Positions 38,116 through 45,819 of a stretch of DNA of 45,819 nt are shown here, piece by piece. The stretch covers positions 1 to 45,819 of IMG/VR virus record IMGVR_UViG_3300005578_000202; one strand, 5' to 3'. Source of the DNA: a virus. Below the pieces are notes generated by a model that was not told where the DNA came from, did not search any database, and saw only the letters and a program-made list of their open reading frames with translations. Made by a program: the position numbers and the translations under genes. Each line of letters opens with the position of its first letter. The first letter of the stretch is position 1.

Positions 38116-38463
38116 ATGCGACACGTATTGCTTGGAATCGGCGTCTGCCTATTGGCGGCCTGTGCCAATTACTCCGACGTCCAGGTAAGGACGCCGATGC
38201 ACGTAACGGAGTCTGCGATGCAACCGCAGGCCGTCGCGGAGTGCGTTGCGTCGAAATGGATAGATACCAATGCCAGTACCCATATCGTTCCGAATGGCGA
38301 TACGCGCGTGGTTGTGGTGCCTACCGGCGGAGGTACAACCACTTTGGTGATGATGACGCTCACCGCATCGCCCACGGCTTCCGGAAGCCATATCGAGATG
38401 CGGACAACGCCGACACTCGGCACATTCAATGAGCAGTGGGATCAGGCTCGGTCCTGCTTGTAG
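38116..38463 (+). CDS. Lipoprotein inserted in the tail operon
   Basis: A 115-residue protein with AAGGA upstream. Signal peptide with lipobox 'GVCLLAAC' (Cys16), then 'AVAECVASKWIDTNASTHIV' and a beta-rich Thr/Ser part with a C-terminal Cys. It sits between K-like and J-like genes and ends in its own terminator, the place of superinfection-exclusion or lysogenic-conversion genes in several phages. Family not recognised. Confidence 0.65.
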   Translation: MRHVLLGIGVCLLAACANYSDVQVRTPMHVTESAMQPQAVAECVASKWIDTNASTHIVPNGDTRVVVVPTGGGTTTLVMMTLTASPTASGSHIEMRTTPTLGTFNEQWDQARSCL

Positions 38464-38485
38464 TCCAGCCCAATGCTCGCAACCA

Positions 38486-38512
38486 AAGCCCGCCACTCGG
38501 CGGGCTTTTTTT
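38486..38512 (+). terminator. Intrinsic terminator after the lipoprotein gene
   Basis: A 9-bp stem (AAGCCCGCC / GGCGGGCTT), ACTC loop and seven T residues, ending 11 bp before the J-like start. Confidence 0.9.
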
Positions 38513-38522
38513 ATGGACCGCT

Positions 38523-41348
38523 ATGACCAACGAATGCACCGTTGTTGCTCAGCCGAACGTGATGAACGGCGAAGAACGAGTTTTTGCCCAGTTCCAGGCC
38601 GGGCAGTCGCTTACCGAAATGCTCGGTGAGTTCGCCAGCCATGCCTGCGAGGTGCAGATAGGGGGCTATCCGGTGCCTCGCACGATGTGGCCGAAGGTGA
38701 AGCCGCGCGCTGGGCAGTATGTGCATGTCGTGGTTTTTCCACAGGGCGGGAATGGTGGAAAGATTCTGCGCATCGCTGCGATAGTCGCGTTGACGGTCTT
38801 CGCTGGCCCGCTGGGCGCCGTAGTCGGCCAGGCGCTTGGCGTGGGCACCGCGATTGGTACGGGCATCGTGATGGCTGTCGGCACGCTGGCAATCAACGCG
38901 CTGATCCCACCGCCCACGCCAAAGAGCCTTGGCGGTGGTGGAGGTGACGCGTTCAACCAACTGGCGACGATCACCGGCACGAGTAACCAGGCCGCGCCGT
39001 ACAACGTGATTCCCTGCGTGGTCGGCTCCTACCGGATGTTCCCGCCGCACGCAGCCCTGCCATACACCGAGATCAGCGGCAACGATCAGTATCTGCGGAT
39101 GCTGCTGGACCTAGGCTACGGTGACCTGGATATCTCGGATATCCAAATCGGCTCGACGCCGATCGAGAGCTATGACGACGTGGAGTGGCAGATCAGCACC
39201 ACGCCCACGCTGTTCTCGCAGGACATTTTCGAGGCCGCGGTGGGCACCGCGCTGAACAACAGCGGCGACAACGACACCCGCACCACGCAGACCGGCACTA
39301 CGGAAATCTCGCTCGACATGGTGTTCAGTGGCGGCTTCTACGGCGTCGACAACAAGGGCCGCACCGTCAGCGGCTCGACCAGTTTCACCGTGCAGTACCG
39401 GCCGGTAGGGTCGGGCACCTGGTCCTACGCCAACGGCGCCACGGGGCTGAGCCTCACCGGCGGCCTGACGAATGGTGGGTCGACCTTCAACATTTCCAGT
39501 TCGGCCAAGCAGACGCTGCGCACGGGCATCCGCTGGACGGTGCCGATCGGCCAATACGACGTGAAGGTGACGCGAGGTACGACGGCTTTTGGCAGCATCC
39601 AGTTCGCGCAGAGTGCTGCCGCGTGGTCGGTAATCCGCTCGATCAACCCGCAGCTGCCCAGCACCACCGGCACGCTGAAATTGGCCGTTCGCATCAAGGC
39701 CACCGACCAGCTGCAGGGCGTGGTGCAGAACCTGTCCGTGCTGGCCTCGCAGAAAATCCCGCGCTGGGACAAGGGTGCGCAGGCCTGGTTGCCCGACGTG
39801 GCCACCAACAACCCGGCGTGGATCTATGCCTGGCTGATGACGCGGTGCCCGGCCGTCATGCGCAGGCTGCCGGACTCGCGCCTTGACCTGGACGGGATCG
39901 CCGACTGGGCGAGCGAGTGCGACACCAAGGGATTGCAGATCGGGTTCGTGATGGACAGCTCCCGCGCGTTCGGCGACGTGGTCCGCGACGTGCTGGCCGC
40001 CGGCCGGGCCAGCTTCGGCCTGCGCAACGGCCGGTACAGCGGCGTGCGTGACCTGCCGCAGACGGTGCCAGTCCAGATGTTCACGCCGGTGAATAGCTAC
40101 GGCTTCAGCTATGCCCGCGTGTTCAGCAATCCGCCGCACGCGCTGAGGGTGAAGTTCACCAACCCTGAGGCGAGCTGGCAACAGGACGTCCGCGTCGTCT
40201 ATTGGGACGGATACAACGCCACCAACGCCACGCGGTTCGAGGAACTGGACCTGCGTATGGTCACGGACCCGGACGCCGCGTGGCGCCTCGGGCGCTACCA
40301 CCTGGCCGTGATCTGGAAGCGACCGACCACCTACACCTTCAGCGCCGACATCGAGCACATGGTCTGCGAGCGCGGCGACCTGGTGCACGTCGCGCACGAC
40401 ATCATCGCCTGGGGCTTGGCCTGGGGCCGGGTGAAGGCGCTGGGCGGCAGCACCATCACGCTGGATGGGCCGGTGACCCTGGAGTCGGGCAAGAGCTACC
40501 AGGTGCGGATCCGCGGCGCCAACGGCACCGAGTCCACGGCGAACGTGACGAACGGGGCCGGCACCTGGATTTCGCTCAACCTCGGCAGCACGCCGGCGTG
40601 CGCGCCGGGCGACCTGTTCGTGCTGGGTGAGGTCAACCGCACGGTGGCCGAGCTGATCGTGAAGTCGGTCCTGCCGTCGAACGACCTATCGGCACAGCTG
40701 GTGTGCGTCGACGCCGCGCCGGACGTGCTGACGGCCGATGCCGGCACGCCGCCGCCCTTCGTCAGCGACATCACGGGCGTGTCCTGGTGTGCGCCGCCGG
40801 ACCCGCCGGTGGTGACCATCCGGGCCGGCGACAGCGCCGCGGACGACGCTGGCGTGGTCCAGGCCAGCCCGGGCGTGTCCGGGGCGCCGGCGCCTGGCAT
40901 CTACCGCGTGCCGATCAGCGCCGGCGGCTGCGTGGTCACCGATTCGCTGCTGCCCGACATGCGCCGGGCTGGCGAGGTGGCCGTAGGCGATTACCTGCAG
41001 ATGGCTGACCAGGTGACGCTGGCCGACCGCACCGACCGGGTCACCTACAGCGAACCGAAGCTGCAGCCCTGCGTCGAGATCGTCACCGTCTCGGGCGCGG
41101 TGCTGCGCTGTTCGACCTCCGCGCCAATCCCCACGCCCTCCGGCGTGGTGCTGGCGCCGCACCTGGCCGGCCGAAGGGTGGCGGTCAAGGACGGCGATGG
41201 CGTGCGCTGGGAGGCCGTGGCGCGCCTCCGCGGCATCGGCATGCAGGTCGTGCAGCACATCACCGTCAACGACGGCTGTTTCTGGGCTGGTGCTGAGCCA
41301 GGCCGCTACATCCTCCACCACAACAAGCGCTCTGCCGAGGTCGATTAA
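38523..41348 (+). CDS. Tail-tip host-specificity protein (J-like) with C-terminal Hint domain
   Basis: ATG at 38523 gives 941 residues. The front carries a lambda I-like region (membrane-active segment 'ALTVFAGPLGAVVGQALGVG' near 85-130). 'GSYRMFPPHAALPYTEISGN' and 'DLGYGDLDISDIQIGSTPIE' mark the J core, 'RVVYWDGYNATNATRFEELD' the central part. Residues 803-941 are a Hint domain: 'CVVTDSLLPDM' block A, 'LRCSTSAPIPTPSG' block B, 'GRYILHHNK' at the end. The usual block-B His is Ala. The J core binds the host receptor; the Hint domain may cleave its own ends. Confidence 0.85.
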   Translation: MTNECTVVAQPNVMNGEERVFAQFQAGQSLTEMLGEFASHACEVQIGGYPVPRTMWPKVKPRAGQYVHVVVFPQGGNGGKILRIAAIVALTVFAGPLGAVVGQALGVGTAIGTGIVMAVGTLAINALIPPPTPKSLGGGGGDAFNQLATITGTSNQAAPYNVIPCVVGSYRMFPPHAALPYTEISGNDQYLRMLLDLGYGDLDISDIQIGSTPIESYDDVEWQISTTPTLFSQDIFEAAVGTALNNSGDNDTRTTQTGTTEISLDMVFSGGFYGVDNKGRTVSGSTSFTVQYRPVGSGTWSYANGATGLSLTGGLTNGGSTFNISSSAKQTLRTGIRWTVPIGQYDVKVTRGTTAFGSIQFAQSAAAWSVIRSINPQLPSTTGTLKLAVRIKATDQLQGVVQNLSVLASQKIPRWDKGAQAWLPDVATNNPAWIYAWLMTRCPAVMRRLPDSRLDLDGIADWASECDTKGLQIGFVMDSSRAFGDVVRDVLAAGRASFGLRNGRYSGVRDLPQTVPVQMFTPVNSYGFSYARVFSNPPHALRVKFTNPEASWQQDVRVVYWDGYNATNATRFEELDLRMVTDPDAAWRLGRYHLAVIWKRPTTYTFSADIEHMVCERGDLVHVAHDIIAWGLAWGRVKALGGSTITLDGPVTLESGKSYQVRIRGANGTESTANVTNGAGTWISLNLGSTPACAPGDLFVLGEVNRTVAELIVKSVLPSNDLSAQLVCVDAAPDVLTADAGTPPPFVSDITGVSWCAPPDPPVVTIRAGDSAADDAGVVQASPGVSGAPAPGIYRVPISAGGCVVTDSLLPDMRRAGEVAVGDYLQMADQVTLADRTDRVTYSEPKLQPCVEIVTVSGAVLRCSTSAPIPTPSGVVLAPHLAGRRVAVKDGDGVRWEAVARLRGIGMQVVQHITVNDGCFWAGAEPGRYILHHNKRSAEVD

Positions 41349-43726
41349 TGGCCGCTTCCGCCCCCGTCCAATATGAAATCCGCTGGCGCGAGACGGGCAC
41401 GCTGCAGTGGAGCAAGGTCGCCACGGCGTCGGTGACTGCCGAGCTGGTCGTCACCGGCCTCGATCGCTCGAAGAACTACGACTTCGAGGTGCGCGCCGTG
41501 TCGGCGTGCGGTGCGAAATCGGTGTGGGTGCCGAGCGGGTACAGCGTGCCCAACTCGTCGGCGCCGCCGGCGGTGGCCACGCTGGCCGCCCAGTCGGTTT
41601 CTGACGGCGTGCTGCTGACCTGGACCACATCCACCACACCGCCCGCTGGCGTGGAGTACGAGGTGTGGCGCAGCGACACGATGGCCGGTGTATATGCGCT
41701 GCTCAACCGTGCCCGTACGCTGAGCTACACCGACGGCATCACGGACGGCGTGGTGCGCTGGTACAAGGTCCGTGCGATCAATTTCGCCGGCGTGGCCGGC
41801 GCCTATTCGCCGATCGTCAGCGGCCGCGGCAAGACCTCGGCCGACGGTGCCGACGTCACCGGTCAGCAGACCGGCATCAACGTCGGCAACCCGTACTTCC
41901 AAAAGGATCTGTCCAGTTGGACGCCTGACCATACGCCCGGCTGGTACTGGGAGACGGGCACGGGCAACAAGCCGGACCCGAGTTTTAATACCTACGTCGT
42001 GCACGCCGGCAGCACGGCGCTGGCGGGGTCGACTGCCACCGACAACCTGCGCAACAGCTACCACATCAACGTGCGACCTGGTCAGCAGGTGGTGGCGACG
42101 TGCTGCGTGAAGGCTATCGGCGCACCCAATGCCGGCGCGCTGGCGTACGCGCGGATCTCGTGGCGCGACATCAACAACGCGGAGATCTCGACTTCCGCGC
42201 CGGATGGCAGCACGGCCTATCCACGTTGTGGCGCCGCCGGCACCGGCACCTATACGCAATGCGTGACCAAGGTGGTCGCTCAGGCGCCGACGAACGCGGT
42301 CTACGCGGTGTGTGAGCTGGTAGTCGTGTCTCATACCGGCGGCTATTTCACCTTCTGCGGCGCCACCATCAATATCCAGCCGAGCAGCCTGGACGAAGTG
42401 CCGGACAGCTCGGTCTATACCCGCAGTATTCAGTCGTCTGTCGCGGAAGTGGTCGATAACGCCGATTTCGAAGCCAGTACATCGACCACTGCGCCGGTGC
42501 CGGGATGGAGCGGTGGCAGCGCGAACCTGTCGTATGCCGGCGGAGGTGCGGCCTACGCGGGTAACCAAAGCCTGGGTGTGACCACCACCGCCATGTTCGG
42601 AGCAGCGGTCTCCAATCGGATTTACACCTGCAGCCCCAATGATGTCTTCTTGATCTCCGGTGCGATGGTGAATTGGATCAACACCGGGCCGGCCTATATC
42701 CAGCTGGTCTTCTTCGACAAGACGGGCGCCGTTGCAGGAACGGGAGGCCCGTCGACCACTTCGACATCGTGGAACACCTACTCGCAGCAGGTCACGGCTC
42801 CGGCGAACTCCGTCAACTTCAAGATCTATCTCCAGAACAATGGCGCTGCAGGCTCGCAGGCAGCCTACGACGGGATCCGCCTGTCGCGCCTGCGCAGTCT
42901 CGCCACCGAGGTGAAAGGCACGCTGAGCACGCAGCGCAACCTGCCCACTGTTTCGTTCGGCAACTACGGTAGCGGCTGGATCGGCTTGTCGTTTGGCTAC
43001 AACACCACGCCTACCGTGGCCACCATCACCGCCACGGCGGCAACGCTGCAATTCGGCAATGACCAGATCTCCTACAACGCCTCCGCCGTCGGAGTCACCG
43101 GGTCTGCTGGCGCCACGGTCAAGTTCTACCTGTACTACGACGATCCGAACCTTGTGGGTGGCAGCCAGACCCTACAGGCCACCACCAGCAACATCACTGC
43201 GATGGCGAACAACAACCGGCTGCTGCTGGGCACCGCAACGGTAGTGTTTCCCACCAGCGGCACCGGTGGCGGTTCGGGCGGAGGCGCATGCGTCACGGTC
43301 GATTCCTGGCTGCCCGGCCACGGCGCTGCCGGCGCCATTGCCGTGGACGACCTGCTGGAGCTGGTGGAGGATGCCGCGAGCTTCCGACGCCGCGCTGGCA
43401 GGGTGACCTACGCCGTGCGGAAACTGGCGCCGTGCGTTCGCATCATCACCGAGAGCGGCATTTCCCTGGACTGCTCCACCAGCGCGCCGATTCTCTGCAG
43501 CGACGAATCGCTGGTGCTGGCGCCGGACCTAGTCGACACGAGGCACCCGGAGCGCAACCGCGTCATTCCGGTGAGCGACTTTGGCGACCACCGGCACGAG
43601 CGCGTCGTGGCCGTCGAGGACATCGGCGAGCGCGAGGTGATGCACATCACCTGCGAGAACAGCGTCTTCCTGGCCGGCCGCACGCGCGGCCGCTACATCG
43701 GCCACCACAACCTCAAACCGACCTGA
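41348..43726 (+). CDS. Fibronectin-type tail protein with C-terminal Hint domain
   Basis: ATG overlaps the J-like stop (TAATG); 792 residues. Residues 1-165 are two fibronectin type III domains ('YEIRWRETGTLQWSKVATAS', 'YDFEVRAVSACGAKSVW'), which in lambda belong to the end of J itself. Residues 180-340 and 370-520 resemble carbohydrate-binding beta-sandwiches ('NPYFQKDLSSWTPDHTPGWY', 'DNADFEASTSTTAPVPGWSG'). After a Gly/Ser linker, residues 648-792 are a second Hint domain (Cys648, 'CSTSAPILCS', 'GRYIGHHNLKPT'). Likely tail-fibre or tip spike that contacts the cell surface. Confidence 0.8.
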   Translation: MAASAPVQYEIRWRETGTLQWSKVATASVTAELVVTGLDRSKNYDFEVRAVSACGAKSVWVPSGYSVPNSSAPPAVATLAAQSVSDGVLLTWTTSTTPPAGVEYEVWRSDTMAGVYALLNRARTLSYTDGITDGVVRWYKVRAINFAGVAGAYSPIVSGRGKTSADGADVTGQQTGINVGNPYFQKDLSSWTPDHTPGWYWETGTGNKPDPSFNTYVVHAGSTALAGSTATDNLRNSYHINVRPGQQVVATCCVKAIGAPNAGALAYARISWRDINNAEISTSAPDGSTAYPRCGAAGTGTYTQCVTKVVAQAPTNAVYAVCELVVVSHTGGYFTFCGATINIQPSSLDEVPDSSVYTRSIQSSVAEVVDNADFEASTSTTAPVPGWSGGSANLSYAGGGAAYAGNQSLGVTTTAMFGAAVSNRIYTCSPNDVFLISGAMVNWINTGPAYIQLVFFDKTGAVAGTGGPSTTSTSWNTYSQQVTAPANSVNFKIYLQNNGAAGSQAAYDGIRLSRLRSLATEVKGTLSTQRNLPTVSFGNYGSGWIGLSFGYNTTPTVATITATAATLQFGNDQISYNASAVGVTGSAGATVKFYLYYDDPNLVGGSQTLQATTSNITAMANNNRLLLGTATVVFPTSGTGGGSGGGACVTVDSWLPGHGAAGAIAVDDLLELVEDAASFRRRAGRVTYAVRKLAPCVRIITESGISLDCSTSAPILCSDESLVLAPDLVDTRHPERNRVIPVSDFGDHRHERVVAVEDIGEREVMHITCENSVFLAGRTRGRYIGHHNLKPT

Positions 43727-43735
43727 GAGGGCAGC

Positions 43736-44224
43736 ATGAGCTACACCAAGGTTTCCCCGCAGCCGCAGCCACGCGACCCCGACAACAGCGACATCGGCGC
43801 GCCGGGCCTCTATCCCAGCGAAGTCGCGGTGCAGCTGGATACCGGCGAATACGTGGCTGTCTACGTCGAGCGGACGTGGCAGGAAAACAACGCCGGCTTG
43901 GCTTTCTACACATCGGCGCGACTCGTCAACGCCGACGGCAGCACCAAGCTGTGCGTGGCCGGCAAAGAAATCGTGATCGAGGTGCGCACCGCCAGCGTGC
44001 AGAAGGACATCCAGGACTATGGCGCCGACGCGCTCACGAAAGAGCATGTCCTCGCCGTGCTGGGAGAGCAGACCACGCAGGTTCCGGTGCCCGACGGCCA
44101 GCCAGGCGAAACGATGTCGATGATGCGCTGGGACGCCAACTTCCTCGCCAATATCAGCATTCGGCAGGCGATCGCCGCGGTGGCTTGCGCTGGCGAGGTG
44201 ACGACGCTGGCCGACCTCCTGTAG
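43736..44224 (+). CDS. Tail-associated protein, unknown
   Basis: A 162-residue protein with GAGAGGG upstream. 'GLYPSEVAVQLDTGEYVAVY' and 'FYTSARLVNADGSTKLCV' suggest beta strands; the C-terminal half is helical ('SIRQAIAAVACAGEVTTLAD'). It directly follows the tail-fibre gene. May be a fibre chaperone or tip subunit. Confidence 0.6.
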   Translation: MSYTKVSPQPQPRDPDNSDIGAPGLYPSEVAVQLDTGEYVAVYVERTWQENNAGLAFYTSARLVNADGSTKLCVAGKEIVIEVRTASVQKDIQDYGADALTKEHVLAVLGEQTTQVPVPDGQPGETMSMMRWDANFLANISIRQAIAAVACAGEVTTLADLL

Positions 44225-44254
44225 CGCTTCGCACGCCCTGAGACCGCCCCGGCG

Positions 44255-44260
44255 TAGGCT
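44255..44260 (+). promoter_or_regulatory. TAGGCT element, possible -10
   Basis: TAGGCT lies just before the GTG of the next gene; the same hexamer occurs at 44553-44558 before the SRAP gene and at 6605-6610 before an accessory gene. No convincing -35 is seen at 16-18 bp. Transcription from it would start close to GTG 44267, giving a leaderless message. Confidence 0.3.
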
Positions 44261-44266
44261 GTGGCG

Positions 44267-44542
44267 GTGGCAGACGACGTCGAAATGAAATGGGAGCTGG
44301 TCCAGTGCGGGACCGACAAGATCGACCTGTGGACGGGGCGGTTAGTCCGCCCGTTCCTTTCGGTCCATTTCGTGAAGGTGGGCATGCGCCTGGATGGGGG
44401 CTATAGCCTCTGGTTCTGCCCGAAGGGCATCGGCATCGACTTGCCCTATAGCATCCACCGCTACGGCACCGATCGCGGCAAGCCCATGGCTCAGGTCGAG
44501 CGCTGGGCCCGGACCCACTGGCGGTCGATACCGCGCGCCTGA
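44267..44542 (+). CDS. Small right-end protein, unknown
   Basis: GTG codons at 44261 and 44267 and ATG at 44285 are all possible starts; no ribosome site stands out. 44267 is given because a transcript from TAGGCT would begin there. About 91 residues: 'MKWELVQCGTDKIDLWTGRL', 'FVKVGMRLDGGYSLWFCPKG'. Compact, beta-rich, soluble. Function unknown. Confidence 0.5.
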   Translation: MADDVEMKWELVQCGTDKIDLWTGRLVRPFLSVHFVKVGMRLDGGYSLWFCPKGIGIDLPYSIHRYGTDRGKPMAQVERWARTHWRSIPRA

Positions 44543-44552
44543 CGGCCGGGTG

Positions 44553-44558
44553 TAGGCT
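44553..44558 (+). promoter_or_regulatory. TAGGCT element before the SRAP gene
   Basis: TAGGCT 29 bp before the proposed ATT start and 15 bp before its GGAGG. Same hexamer and similar GGTG(T)/GGCG flank as at 44255. A -35 match is weak. Confidence 0.3.
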
Positions 44559-44587
44559 GAGAGCCTGCTCGCTGGAGGGTCGCCGCC

Positions 44588-45523
44588 ATTTGCTATTCCG
44601 CCCAGGTCAAAGCCGACTACATGGCCTTCGTGCGCATCTTCGGCGCGGTCATGGATATCCATGAGTTCGTGAAGCTCTTCGTGGAGAAGCGCGCGGATGG
44701 CGGGTGGACGAAGCTACCCAAGGCGATGCGCGAGTCCTTCCGCAAGCCGGCGAGCGAGGAGGGGTTCGAGCTGGCCAAGATCGTGGCCGAGGGCGATCGG
44801 GAGCTGGAGGCGAAGCTGGTGGCCGAGCTGGACACGCAGCGCGAGCGCCTGGCCAAGGCCGAAGCGGTGCTCGCCGGGCCGAAGCCGACCAAGAAGGCCG
44901 CGGAGGACCAGCGGATCGCCGGCAACAAGGTGAAGGCGGCCCAGCGAAATCTGGACGACCTACGGCGCGCCGAGCCGGACCCCAAGGATTCCCGAATCTA
45001 CCCGGGAAGCTATGCCCCGGTGATGATCGCCGACGCCAAGACCGGCCAGCGCCGCGTTGTGCCCATGCGCTATCAGTGCCGCCTGCCTGGCTGGACCGAG
45101 GCCGTGGAGCGGAAGTACCCGGGCACCTACAACGCGCGCCGGGACAACCTGGAGAGCGCATGGTCCAAGCTCTTCGGCTACCACCACGGCATCATGATCG
45201 TCACGACGTTCTACGAGAACGTGGACCGCGACGGGAAGAACGTGGTGCTGCAGTTCACTCCGAAGCCGCCGCAGGACATGCTGGTGGCCTGCCTGTGGTC
45301 GCACACCACAGACCGCGACGGCGACGAGCTATGGTCCTTCGCGGCCACTACCGACGAGCCGCCGCCAGAGGTCCTGGCCGCAGGCCATGACCGCTGCATC
45401 ATCCCCATCAAGCCGGAGCACCTAGATGCCTGGCTCAACCCCGACCCGCGCGACCTGCAGGCGCTCTACGCCATCCTTGATGACCGGCCGCGCCCGTACT
45501 ACGAGCACCGGCTGGCGGCATGA
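44588..45523 (+). CDS. SRAP-family protein (HMCES/YedK-like), ATT start
   Basis: Start set at ATT (44588-44590), because the next codon is the Cys that must follow Met: 'CYSAQVKADYMAFVRIFGAV'. GGAGG lies 9 nt upstream. The first ATG (44621) would remove the catalytic Cys2. 311 residues. 'PGTYNARRDNLESAW', 'MIVTTFYENV' (Glu) and 'AAGHDRCIIPIKPEH' (His) complete the SRAP active site, which bonds to abasic sites in single-stranded DNA. A central coiled insert ('LAKAEAVLAGPKPTKKAAED') marks the long phage form. It could protect phage DNA from abasic-site damage or base-excision attack. Confidence 0.85.
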   Translation: MCYSAQVKADYMAFVRIFGAVMDIHEFVKLFVEKRADGGWTKLPKAMRESFRKPASEEGFELAKIVAEGDRELEAKLVAELDTQRERLAKAEAVLAGPKPTKKAAEDQRIAGNKVKAAQRNLDDLRRAEPDPKDSRIYPGSYAPVMIADAKTGQRRVVPMRYQCRLPGWTEAVERKYPGTYNARRDNLESAWSKLFGYHHGIMIVTTFYENVDRDGKNVVLQFTPKPPQDMLVACLWSHTTDRDGDELWSFAATTDEPPPEVLAAGHDRCIIPIKPEHLDAWLNPDPRDLQALYAILDDRPRPYYEHRLAA

Positions 45524-45819
45524 GCAAGGCGTGGCTCGCGGCGATCGCTGTGTTTCTGGTGTCCTGTAACGGACTCAGAATGGTTGTCCATACAACCTGC
45601 GGAGACGGCTGGCACTCCCCATCGATCGGCCGCCGGGGCGCTTGCTCCCATCACGGCGGTGTGGATCGAATTGCAGGCAATCTAGTTCTGTTCGGTAGCG
45701 GGGCTGCCGCCTGGTTAGCATGGAGTTACATCGAGAACCGCGAGGAGCGGCGGCGGCAGAAGGAGCGCGATCAACGAGAGAAGTCCCGCAAAAGCCAACA
45801 GGACGACGGCAGTGTCTAG
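45520..45819 (+). CDS. Small lipoprotein/membrane protein, DUF3761-like motif
   Basis: ATG overlaps the SRAP stop (ATGA); 99 residues ending at the last base of the window. A signal segment ends 'AVFLVSC' (Cys16, lipobox-like). 'GWHSPSIGRRGACSHHGGV' resembles the DUF3761 'GaCSxHGGV' core. A second membrane helix at about 51-70 is followed by a highly charged end ('REERRRQKERDQREKSRKSQ'). Probably a right-end moron in the envelope. Confidence 0.6.
   Translation: MSKAWLAAIAVFLVSCNGLRMVVHTTCGDGWHSPSIGRRGACSHHGGVDRIAGNLVLFGSGAAAWLAWSYIENREERRRQKERDQREKSRKSQQDDGSV

Noticed and set aside
40929-41348. Classical splicing intein in the J-like protein
   Set aside because: The residue after His-Asn is Lys rather than Cys/Ser/Thr, the block-B His is missing, and a stop follows six codons later; a cleaving Hint domain is more likely.
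41345-43051. 568-codon minus-strand frame
   Set aside because: Antisense to the fibronectin-type tail gene; no ribosome site or recognisable domain.

Overview
The window is high-GC DNA carrying most of a temperate siphophage (lambda/HK97-type prophage) integrated at the 3' end of a stable-RNA gene. Gene content, codon composition and several gene families point to a gammaproteobacterium of the Xanthomonadaceae/Lysobacteraceae group (Stenotrophomonas, Xanthomonas, Lysobacter and relatives). That assignment is inference; no species marker is present.

Left flank (1-4632). This part is noticeably AT-rich from about 230 to 3400. It holds a small DUF2188-like gene, a membrane protein, a REP-like hairpin, a three-gene cluster (two paralogous proteins plus a HEPN-type protein with an intact RX4H motif) and a second membrane protein. 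A T-arm plus CCA end of a tRNA/tmRNA on the minus strand, followed by its terminator (4591-4664), marks the element boundary.

Integration and early-left region (4717-15210, mostly minus strand). Next to the att site lie a three-repeat small protein, a tyrosine integrase and an excisionase. Three plus-strand accessory genes (6340, 6647, 7251) interrupt the leftward operon. Their leaders resemble each other and also a leader on the other side of the att site, and one cassette lies between remnants of older genes. From 15210 to 7886 runs a tightly overlapping leftward operon of small unknown proteins, a PAPS-reductase-like PP-loop protein, a secreted JAMM/DUF4329-like protein, a pentapeptide-repeat protein built on 25 exact 15-bp units, and a sliding-clamp-like protein.

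Control region (15211-18593). A CI-type repressor is followed by a MASE1 sensor-kinase-like lysogenic gene. Two 18-bp 7-4-7 operators sit in the same position inside divergent early promoters (PL near 15250, PR near 18255). A secreted-protein gene lies between them.

Early-right and lysis (18278-24546). These are Cro-like and CII-like regulators, an O-like initiator with an internal iteron array (candidate origin), a P-like protein in a 140-nt out-of-frame overlap, a RuvC-like resolvase, a Q-like antiterminator, and a lysis cassette of GH24 endolysin, holin and Rz/Rz1 spanins.

Packaging, head and tail (24546-44224). The order is HNH nuclease, two large nested palindromes and a G tract (candidate packaging site), TerS, TerL, portal, ClpP-like prohead protease, HK97 capsid, connectors, tail tube, tail chaperones with a -1 slippery site (A AAA AAC), tape measure, tail-tip proteins and NlpC/P60 peptidase. 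A lipoprotein gene precedes a J-like tail-tip protein and a fibronectin-type companion. Both of the last two end in homologous Hint (intein-like) domains. The right end carries an SRAP/HMCES protein that appears to start with ATT and a small lipoprotein/membrane protein. The right attachment site is beyond the window.

All calls were made by reading the sequence; no database search was run.
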